From Rubrivivax sp. (lineage in GTDB: Bacteria > Pseudomonadota > Gammaproteobacteria > Burkholderiales > Burkholderiaceae_C): a stretch of 5,132 bases of DNA. Under the pieces are notes generated by a model. That model was given only the letters and a program-made list of their open reading frames with translations. It made no database searches and was not told the origin of the DNA. Of the stretch, positions 1 to 5,132 are shown piece after piece. The position numbers and the translations under genes were made by a program. The DNA lies in assembly GCA_027484885.1 (NCBI GenBank), contig JAIXSD010000594.1:1-5132 (forward strand), written 5' to 3'. How positions within the stretch are numbered: position 1 is the first letter of the stretch; each line of letters starts with the position of its first letter.

Positions 1-1748
1 CCCATGACCGGGTTCAGGCGGCCGCTGGCCTCATCGAACACAAACATGCGCTTGGCCAGCTGCGGCTGGACGCTGAGCATGTCGATCAAGAAACCCAAGG
101 CACCCAGATTGTTGGCCAGGCGCTCGAAGAGCTCGCGCGGGCCTCCGCGCTCGGTGTCGACCTCGGTGTTGGCCAGCTCATCAACCTCATCGCGCATGCG
201 CAGGCAGGCATGCGCAGCCTGGTCCAAGCCCAGCACGGTCAGCACGCCGCGCATGGCGGAGAGCTGGGCCGGCACGGGGATCAGCTTGGCGCGTTGGCTG
301 GGGTCGCGGAAATACTCATCCGCCTGACGCTCGACTTCGGACAGGCTGGCGCGAAGCTCATGCACCACGCTGCCCAGGGTCTGGCGGTCGGAGACGCGGC
401 GGTACAGGTCCTCCATCCAGGCATCCAGCGGCTGCGGCGCGTCGCCATGGGCCACGGCGTCGATGCGCTGGGCCAGGGCGCGCACGCGCTCGGCCTGTTC
501 AGGCTGGTCGAAGGCGGCGTCATCGAGCGCCGCTTCGACATACAACATGCTGGTGGCCACTTCCATGGCCAGGGCCGGGCTGGGCGGCTGGCCCGAGCGC
601 AGGGTGGACACCACCGCGCGCTGCAAGGTCTGGCCCAGCACCTCGCCGCTGGGGAAGAGGCGCTGCAGAGACTCGGCCACGGCCGCAAACTGCTCGTCCA
701 GGCCGGCCAGGCGATGGCTGTCGCCCTCGGCTGCGCTGCCCCAGGAGTCCTTGGCCACGCCGACCCGGCGGCGCGCCTGCGCCACCCAAGCCGGGTCGAT
801 ATGACCCAGGGTCTGGTCTTCGTAATCACCACGGACTTCGTCCGTCAGGCCAAAGGCATGGCGCACCGCGCTGAGGCGGGGCGCAGCGCGCTCGCTGGCG
901 GGATCCCGCGCCTGGGCGCAGAAGAACAAGAGGTCATGCGCCAAGCGCTCCTGCACCGCCGGGTCGACCTGGCGGCCCAGCTTGAGCTGGGACAGCAGGC
1001 GCGAGCCCAGGCGTTTGACGAAGGCATCGCCATCGAGCAGGCCCAGGGCTTGCGCCTGGAACTGCGCGGCGGCCAGCTGCCAAAGCGTGCGGCCCTGGGT
1101 GTCGATCAGACCCGCGGCCAGGCCGGCGCACAAATCGCTCAGGCGGCCGGCAAAGGCCGGGCTGGGCGTGCGCATGTGCTTGAGCAAGGCGGCCTCGAAA
1201 GGCGCACGGCCCTGCTCGGGGGCCAGGGCCGGGCAGCCCGGCTCGGCCGGCACCTCGCGCCAGCGCCACTCGTACTGCCACAAATCGGCCGGGTGCACGC
1301 GCTCGGCGTCGTTGAAGGTCTGCAGCTCGCGGTAGGCGGGGAACAGGCTCAGGGTCGAGGCCTTGTTGCCGGCCAGCAGGCGGGCGATGTAGCTGAGCAG
1401 GGCGAAATTGGCGCGCTCGATCGTCTCGACCCGGAAGGGGTCGACCAGATCGGTGCGCTCCGCCAGGCGCAGCACCGCCTGCTCGGCTGCGCGAAGCACC
1501 GTGGCGCCGGCCGGCAAGCCGACCAGGGACAGCACGCCCGCCACCTGGTGCAGCTCGGCGGCAGCCGCCTGCAGCGACTTGGAGCTGGAGGGCACCTCGG
1601 CGCCCAGCACGCTGAACTTGCTGTCGCCATCGCGCAGCATGCGCCGCAGCGCCTTGTGAACCGATTCAAGGGATCGGCGCAACTCCTCCTGCACCCACGC
1701 CAAAGGGCTGAGGTCGGGAGGGAACTCGGACTCGCGGAACTGATCCAT
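1..1748 (-). CDS. chpA: ChpA/PilL, N-terminal part of the CheA-type hybrid histidine kinase (runs off the left edge)
   Basis: This frame is open for 582 codons from the ATG at 1748 to the window edge, so the gene is cut by the window and not broken. ChpA is the large cytoplasmic kinase of the Pil-Chp array, commonly around 2,000 residues or more; the kinase, CheW-like and receiver domains would lie beyond position 1. The visible part is helical and matches the FimL/ChpA N-terminal type. WVQEELRRSLESV (18-30) leads to an HPt-like motif ELHQVAGVLSLVGL (65-78, H67). A middle helical region includes TLWQLAAAQFQ (221-231). A second, degenerate copy follows: HELRASLSEV (463-472) and QLSAMRGVLTVLGL (495-508), with Ser497 at the histidine position. 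The ATG follows the pilJ TAA by 15 nt, with GGAG 6 nt upstream, so translation is probably coupled to pilJ. No catalytic kinase motif is visible here; identity rests on the N-terminal module and the operon position. Confidence 0.92.
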   Translation of the reverse strand, partial: MDQFRESEFPPDLSPLAWVQEELRRSLESVHKALRRMLRDGDSKFSVLGAEVPSSSKSLQAAAAELHQVAGVLSLVGLPAGATVLRAAEQAVLRLAERTDLVDPFRVETIERANFALLSYIARLLAGNKASTLSLFPAYRELQTFNDAERVHPADLWQYEWRWREVPAEPGCPALAPEQGRAPFEAALLKHMRTPSPAFAGRLSDLCAGLAAGLIDTQGRTLWQLAAAQFQAQALGLLDGDAFVKRLGSRLLSQLKLGRQVDPAVQERLAHDLLFFCAQARDPASERAAPRLSAVRHAFGLTDEVRGDYEDQTLGHIDPAWVAQARRRVGVAKDSWGSAAEGDSHRLAGLDEQFAAVAESLQRLFPSGEVLGQTLQRAVVSTLRSGQPPSPALAMEVATSMLYVEAALDDAAFDQPEQAERVRALAQRIDAVAHGDAPQPLDAWMEDLYRRVSDRQTLGSVVHELRASLSEVERQADEYFRDPSQRAKLIPVPAQLSAMRGVLTVLGLDQAAHACLRMRDEVDELANTEVDTERGGPRELFERLANNLGALGFLIDMLSVQPQLAKRMFVFDEASGRLNPVM

Positions 1749-1763
1749 GCCGGGCTCCGCCTC

Positions 1764-4076
1764 TTAGGCGACCTTGAACCGAGCCACCGATTGCTTGAGC
1801 GCCTCGGCCGAACGGGACAGCTCGTGCACCATTTGTGCAGTCGAGCGCGTGCCTTCGCTGGTCTGTTCGGTCACGGCAAAAATGTGCTGGATGTTGGAAG
1901 CCACTTCATTGGCCGAGGCCGCTTCGCTGAGCGCCTGGCTGGAAATCTGAGCGATCAATTCGTCCAGGCGACGCGACACGGTGTCGATCTCTTCCAGGGC
2001 CTTGCCGGCCGCGTCGGACAGACGCGTACCCTGCACCACCCCGAGGGTCGAGCGCTCCATGGCGGCCACGGCATCGTGCGTGTCGGTCTGAATGGTCTTG
2101 ACCAGGGCGGCAATCCGGCGGGTGGCATCGCCCGAGCGTTCGGCCAGGCGCTGCACTTCTTCCGCCACCACCGAGAAGCCGCGACCGGCTTCACCGGCCG
2201 AGGCGGCCTGGATGGCCGCATTCAGCGCCAGCACGTTGGTTTGTTCGGTAATGTCGGAGATCAGCTCGGTGATCTCACCGATTTCCTGCGAGGACTCACC
2301 CAGACGTTTGATGCGCTTGGAGGTTTCCTGGATGTGGTCGCGGATGGCATTCATACCGCTGATGTTGTTCTGCATGGCCTGCAGACCCGACTCGGCCGCC
2401 TGACGCGACTGACGCGCCACTTCAGCGGTGGACTGGGCGGCGTTGGACACCTCGTTGATGCGCTCGGCCATCTGCAGCACGGCCTCGCCGGTGGAGCGGA
2501 TTTCGTGCAGCTGTTCCTTGGAGGCGGCCAACAGATCGGTCGAGGTCTGGTCGACCTGGCCGGTGGTGTCGGTCACCCGTGCGGCCGTGGCCTGCACCTG
2601 ACCGACCAGATTGCGCAGCTCTTCCACGGTGTAGTTCACCGAGTCGGCGATGGCGCCGGTGATGTCCTCGGTCACGGTGGCTTGTTGCGTCAAGTCACCT
2701 TCAGCGACCGACTGCAGCTCGTTCATCAAACGCAAAATTGCGGCCTGGTTGGCGTCGTTGACGCGCTTGGCTTCGCGCTCCTGCGCTTTCGCTTCGCTCT
2801 CTTGCGCTTCGGCCAACAGGGCCCGTTGCTTCTGATCCGCCACGTAGAGGCGCAGGAAACCCAGCGAACCGGCCACCAGGGCGCCCAGCGAGGCGATCAT
2901 CAGCAGGGCCAGCCACCAGCTCACGCCACCGGCGGATTCCAGCTCCAGGGCCAGGTCTTCCAGACCCTTGCGCAGCGCCTCGCTGTCGCCCAGGATGCTC
3001 TTCTGCGCTTCACGCGAAGCGACCAGACCTTGCAGATTGTCCAGAATGGCCTTGGCCTGGGTGCGGGTCTGTTCGTACTGCTTGAGCAGGGCGCCCAGGC
3101 GTTCACGCAGCTGCGGGTCCTTGGCGCTGCTCAGGCGCAGCTCGGAATTGCCGTTCAGCAGGGCCTCGGCGATCAGCTTGAAGGAGTTCAAGTCCTTGCC
3201 CAGCAGGAACACGGCCTCGGGGCTCACGCCTTCTTGCGTCAGGAATTCGTTGGCGCTCTTGCCGATGCGCTGGGTCAGCATCACCAGCTGACCGGCGGCC
3301 GAGATTTCAGCGGCCGAACCATTGCGTTGCAGCGATTCCGAGGCCACAGCCTCGGCGCTTTCCAGCAGATCGCTGGACTGGCGGTTGATGGCGCGCAGGG
3401 CCTGGCCGACTTCGGTCAGCACCTTTTCCTGCGCCTGAACCACCTGGGCGTTCTTCTCGGCGCGTTCGACCAGGGGCTGAACAATGTCCAGCACCGGCTG
3501 CACGCTGCCCGGGGCTGCGGCCAGCGGGCCGTCGCCGGTGCGCAGATTGCCGACCACGCCGACCAGCACGCTGCCGCTCTCACGCAGTTCCGCAAACGCG
3601 CCCTGGTTGCCCACGAGGGCGGTGGACACCGATTTGGCCATGCGCTGCGAGTGCATCAAGGCCTGACCGGCGGCACGCACCTGGGCCGAGCTGCGGCTGC
3701 CGCCGACCAGGCTCAGGCTGACGGTGACCGCGGTGCCCAGCAAGCCGGCCGCCACCAGGGCGGTCAGCAGGGTCTGGCGGCGGTTTTCGGCGCTGCGCGC
3801 CGGGGCGGGCTGCTCGGTCAAGGGGCCGTCCAGCGCCGCGCTGGTGGTGGCAAAGGTGCTGGTGCCGACCGCCGTTTCATCGAACTGGGTGGCGCCCTGC
3901 TGCTCGGTCGGCAGGGCCTCGGAGATGATGGAGGAGTTCGACAGCTGGCCTGGGCCGGTGTGCGACTGTGTGGACACCAGCACCGCACCGCCGGGCATGG
4001 AGTCCGCGGCCGCGTGCTCGTTCTGGCCTTCGGTTTCGTTCTTGCCCAGGTTTTTGATCTTGTCCAGGAAGCTCAT
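1764..4076 (-). CDS. pilJ: PilJ, methyl-accepting chemoreceptor of the type IV pilus system
   Basis: A 770-residue inner-membrane chemoreceptor that signals through PilI and ChpA. Residues 1-100 are a cytoplasmic Ser/Thr/Ala/Gln-rich extension. TM1 spans about 102-124. The periplasmic sensor region (about 125-385) holds two PilJ-type motifs, [13 protein letters not shown] (136-148) and [13 protein letters not shown] (261-273). TM2 spans about 387-411. A charged helical linker (413-440) contains a heptad duplication. A HAMP-like region follows, including NQAAILRL and [15 protein letters not shown] (about 443-495). The antiparallel signalling coiled coil follows, with its tip at [20 protein letters not shown] (609-628) and then [18 protein letters not shown] (631-648). 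The protein ends in ARFKVA with no C-terminal CheR-binding pentapeptide. The ATG at 4076 (MSFLDKI) is chosen over an in-frame GTG at 4112 because GAGGG lies 4 nt upstream of it, while the GTG sits in a hairpin loop without a ribosome binding site. Pseudomonas PilJ is about 680 residues; most of the extra length is N-terminal. Confidence 0.96.
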   Translation of the reverse strand: MSFLDKIKNLGKNETEGQNEHAAADSMPGGAVLVSTQSHTGPGQLSNSSIISEALPTEQQGATQFDETAVGTSTFATTSAALDGPLTEQPAPARSAENRRQTLLTALVAAGLLGTAVTVSLSLVGGSRSSAQVRAAGQALMHSQRMAKSVSTALVGNQGAFAELRESGSVLVGVVGNLRTGDGPLAAAPGSVQPVLDIVQPLVERAEKNAQVVQAQEKVLTEVGQALRAINRQSSDLLESAEAVASESLQRNGSAAEISAAGQLVMLTQRIGKSANEFLTQEGVSPEAVFLLGKDLNSFKLIAEALLNGNSELRLSSAKDPQLRERLGALLKQYEQTRTQAKAILDNLQGLVASREAQKSILGDSEALRKGLEDLALELESAGGVSWWLALLMIASLGALVAGSLGFLRLYVADQKQRALLAEAQESEAKAQEREAKRVNDANQAAILRLMNELQSVAEGDLTQQATVTEDITGAIADSVNYTVEELRNLVGQVQATAARVTDTTGQVDQTSTDLLAASKEQLHEIRSTGEAVLQMAERINEVSNAAQSTAEVARQSRQAAESGLQAMQNNISGMNAIRDHIQETSKRIKRLGESSQEIGEITELISDITEQTNVLALNAAIQAASAGEAGRGFSVVAEEVQRLAERSGDATRRIAALVKTIQTDTHDAVAAMERSTLGVVQGTRLSDAAGKALEEIDTVSRRLDELIAQISSQALSEAASANEVASNIQHIFAVTEQTSEGTRSTAQMVHELSRSAEALKQSVARFKVA
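2766..2807 (-). repeat. 21-bp tandem duplication inside pilJ encoding one extra coiled-coil heptad
   Basis: Two adjacent 21-bp units encode AQESEAK (residues 424-430) and AQEREAK (431-437). At the DNA level the 19-nt stretches 2770-2788 and 2791-2809 differ at only two positions. The unit is exactly one heptad, so it lengthens the helix between TM2 and the HAMP-like region without shifting coiled-coil phase. Confidence 0.75.
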
Positions 4077-4080
4077 CTCA

Positions 4081-4085
4081 CCCTC
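4081..4085 (-). promoter_or_regulatory. Shine-Dalgarno site that sets the pilJ start
   Basis: On the minus strand GAGGG is followed by TGAG and then the ATG at 4076, a strong site at short but workable spacing. No comparable purine run precedes the in-frame GTG at 4112, which supports a 770-residue PilJ beginning MSFLDKI over a 782-residue form. Confidence 0.75.
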
Positions 4086-4101
4086 GTGAATACGTTTGGA
4101 A

Positions 4102-4122
4102 GCCGATCCCACATGGATCGGC
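4102..4122 (-). repeat. Perfect 8-bp inverted repeat, 5-nt loop, in the pilJ leader
   Basis: GCCGATCC at 4102-4109 is mirrored by GGATCGGC at 4115-4122 around a 5-nt loop. In the pilI-pilJ transcript this would form a GC-rich hairpin ending 25 nt before the pilJ ATG, leaving the ribosome binding site outside the stem. It is followed by TTCC and not a U-run, so it does not look like an intrinsic terminator. An RNA stability or processing element, or a DNA operator, is possible. The repeat is seen directly; its function is unknown. Confidence 0.6.
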
Positions 4123-4141
4123 GTTGGCCGTGCCGCTGACT

Positions 4142-4158
4142 CTTGAGCCTAGCTCAAG
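4142..4158 (-). repeat. Perfect 7-bp inverted repeat, 3-nt loop, downstream of pilI
   Basis: The minus-strand sequence CTTGAGCTAGGCTCAAG pairs CTTGAGC with GCTCAAG around the loop TAG. It starts 21 nt after the pilI stop and lies 19 nt from the second hairpin nearer pilJ. No U-tract follows. It could be an mRNA hairpin protecting the upstream pilHI message, a weak attenuator, or a dyad operator. The symmetry is directly visible; the role is not. Confidence 0.55.
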
Positions 4159-4179
4159 GCGGGCCGTTTGCTTATCAGA

Positions 4180-4737
4180 TCAAACCACGACTCGCAGGAA
4201 TTGGTCGTGCTTGGACAGCGCCTCAAGATCGAGCACCTGCCAGCTGCGCCCGTCAGCATCCAGCAGGCGCGGTCCGGCGAAGCGCGGGCGCTCGCCGCCG
4301 TCCTCGGCCTGCGCCGGATCGGGGCTCAGTTGCTCATCGCCACGCAGGCCGAGCAAGCGATCCACCAGCAGCGCGCAGTTCAAATTGAGCTCGGCATTGA
4401 GCGAGACCAGGCGCACCTGGGCCACATCCTGACGCGCCTCGCTGCGCTGGGCACCCGATTCACGCAGGCCCAGAAACACCGCCAGATCGACGACGGTGAA
4501 CAAGCCACCGCGCAAATTGGCCACGCCCGCCAGCCAGGGCTGGGCATAAGGCAGCGGCCGCATCGGCACCGGTGTGAAAATTTCAGCCGCCTGGCGCAGC
4601 GAGAGCAGCAGGCCCACGCCCGCACACTCCACCGCCAGCCAGCTGGCCGCCTGCGTCTCTTGATCGCGCGCCGCCTGCATGCGCTGCGCCAGGCGGGTTT
4701 GCAGATCGCGCAGGGCTTGCTTGTTGTTGCTACTCAT
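4180..4737 (-). CDS. pilI: PilI, CheW-like adaptor of the Pil-Chp system
   Basis: A 185-residue soluble CheW-domain protein that should couple the PilJ receptor tip to the ChpA kinase in a membrane-associated array. A charged, Gln/Arg-rich helix (about residues 1-30) precedes the CheW fold (about 32-180). The best-conserved stretch is WLAGVANLRGGLFTVVDL (68-85), in which the NLRG arginine (R76) corresponds to the conserved CheW surface arginine near Arg62 of the E. coli protein. A second beta module follows (VRLVSLNAELNLNCALLVDR, 108-127, and the VLDLEAL end at 168-174). The ATG at 4737 has a GAGGG site about 7 nt upstream. The gene starts 17 nt after pilH and ends 103 nt before pilJ, which is the loosest junction in this operon. 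A CheW family call is certain; the PilI name rests on the position between pilH and pilJ. Confidence 0.95.
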   Translation of the reverse strand: MSSNNKQALRDLQTRLAQRMQAARDQETQAASWLAVECAGVGLLLSLRQAAEIFTPVPMRPLPYAQPWLAGVANLRGGLFTVVDLAVFLGLRESGAQRSEARQDVAQVRLVSLNAELNLNCALLVDRLLGLRGDEQLSPDPAQAEDGGERPRFAGPRLLDADGRSWQVLDLEALSKHDQFLRVVV

Positions 4738-4754
4738 GACAGCGCCCTCGGGGC

Positions 4755-5120
4755 TCAGCCCAGGGCCTTGATCTTGGCCAGCAACTCCTCGGCCTTGACC
4801 GGCTTGACCACATAGTCACGCGCGCCCTGGCGCATGCCCCAGACCTTGTCGGTCTCTTGGTTCTTGCTGGTGCACATGATCACCGGCACGGCGGCAAAGC
4901 GCTCGTCGCGGGTGATGCTGCGGGTCAGCTGGAAGCCGTTCTGACCGGGCATGACCACGTCCATCAGGATCAGGTCAGGCACTTCCTCGGCCAGGCGCTT
5001 CATCGCCTCCTCGCCGTTTTCGGCGGTGCGCACCAGATAGCCGCGCTTGACCAGCATCTCGCTGAGCACATGCAACTCGGTCTTGGAATCATCGACCAGC
5101 AGGATTTTTTGAATCGGCAT
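4755..5120 (-). CDS. pilH: PilH, CheY-like response regulator of the type IV pilus chemosensory system
   Basis: A 121-residue single-domain receiver protein of normal CheY length with no output domain. It is cytoplasmic and is expected to take phosphate from the ChpA kinase and modulate pilus motor activity, mainly on the retraction side in Pseudomonas. Visible features are the acidic pair D10-D11 after strand 1, the phosphoacceptor D54 in LILMD followed by VVMPG, T84 at the CheY Thr87 position, Y103 at the switch aromatic position, and K107-P108 at the conserved lysine. The stretch QETDKVWGMRQGARDY (88-103) is the PilH-type signature and differs from PilG. The ATG at 5120 has a GAGG ribosome binding site 7 nt upstream. 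The stop is TGA, 17 nt before pilI, so the two are co-transcribed. Family membership is very secure; PilH rather than PilG rests on remembered family sequences. Confidence 0.95.
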   Translation of the reverse strand: MPIQKILLVDDSKTELHVLSEMLVKRGYLVRTAENGEEAMKRLAEEVPDLILMDVVMPGQNGFQLTRSITRDERFAAVPVIMCTSKNQETDKVWGMRQGARDYVVKPVKAEELLAKIKALG

Positions 5121-5132
5121 TTGGAATCCTCA

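Larger units (their letters stand above)
4077..4179 (-). other. pilI-pilJ intergenic leader
   Basis: This 103-nt stretch is the only non-coding segment of any size in the window; the other two gene gaps are 17 and 15 nt. It contains both inverted repeats, the pilJ ribosome binding site and a 13-codon ORF overlapping the pilJ start. I searched it by eye for sigma-70 -35/-10 pairs reading toward pilJ and found no convincing one, so pilJ is probably transcribed from upstream of pilH. Confidence 0.7.

Noticed and set aside
281..832. Minus-strand ORFs of 60-180 codons within chpA (including those near 934-1281 and 1349-1669)
   Set aside because: They are out-of-frame shadows of the continuous chpA frame, which is open from 1748 to the edge and matches the ChpA N-terminal type.
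4077..4112. Upstream GTG start for pilJ at 4112
   Set aside because: It lies in a hairpin loop without a ribosome binding site, while the ATG at 4076 has GAGGG at 4 nt and opens with a plausible helix.
210..4139. A 1,309-codon plus-strand ORF as a real gene
   Set aside because: It is exactly antisense to pilJ and chpA in the complementary codon register, has low-complexity Gly/Gln/His/Leu-rich content with no recognisable domain, and is explained by avoidance of TTA, CTA and TCA in the sense genes.
4102..4158. Rho-independent terminator after pilI
   Set aside because: Neither hairpin is followed by a U-tract in the transcription direction, and pilJ belongs to the same functional operon.
4168..4815. 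A 215-codon plus-strand ORF opposite pilI
   Set aside because: It is codon-aligned antisense to pilI and has no recognisable domain; the CheW domain on the minus strand is the real gene.
1..5132. tRNA or rRNA genes, CRISPR arrays, insertion sequences, attachment sites
   Set aside because: The window is almost fully covered by four co-directional pilus chemosensory genes, and I saw no repeat-spacer pattern, transposase or RNA gene signature.

Overview
The window is a contiguous piece of a type IV pilus chemosensory (Pil-Chp) operon. It is read entirely on the minus strand in the order pilH, pilI, pilJ, chpA (also called pilL). The DNA is roughly two-thirds G+C by eye. Codons ending in G or C dominate, and the sense codons TTA, CTA and TCA are almost absent. 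That composition, the PilJ and ChpA sequence types and the gene order suggest a betaproteobacterium of the Burkholderiales (Rubrivivax/Roseateles/Leptothrix-like). This is an inference; nothing in the window fixes the genus.

Layout in the direction of transcription, from high to low coordinates. A few bases of leader carry a good ribosome binding site (5121-5132). PilH is a stand-alone CheY-like response regulator (4755-5120). A 17-nt gap leads to PilI, a CheW-like adaptor (4180-4737). A 103-nt intergenic leader (4077-4179) holds two perfect inverted repeats. PilJ is the pilus methyl-accepting chemoreceptor (1764-4076, 770 residues from the preferred start). A 15-nt gap leads to the first 582 codons of ChpA, the large CheA-type hybrid histidine kinase, which runs off the left edge (1-1748). 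Its HPt domains, kinase core, CheW-like domain and receiver domain must lie outside the window.

Together the proteins form one signalling array. PilJ senses surface contact or pilus state in the inner membrane, PilI couples it to ChpA, ChpA autophosphorylates and passes phosphate on, and PilH is one of its receiver partners. PilG, the other CheY-like partner, would be expected just upstream. The output is control of pilus extension and retraction (twitching) and, in Pseudomonas aeruginosa, surface-linked cAMP signalling. The CheR-type methyltransferase gene pilK, which lies between pilJ and chpA in Pseudomonas, is absent from that position here.

This is a known system and I found no new one. 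The points worth a second look are the paired hairpins (and a tiny overlapping ORF) ahead of pilJ, a long N-terminal cytoplasmic extension and a one-heptad duplication in PilJ, a degenerate duplicated HPt-like module in ChpA, and a very long stop-free antisense frame that codon bias explains.
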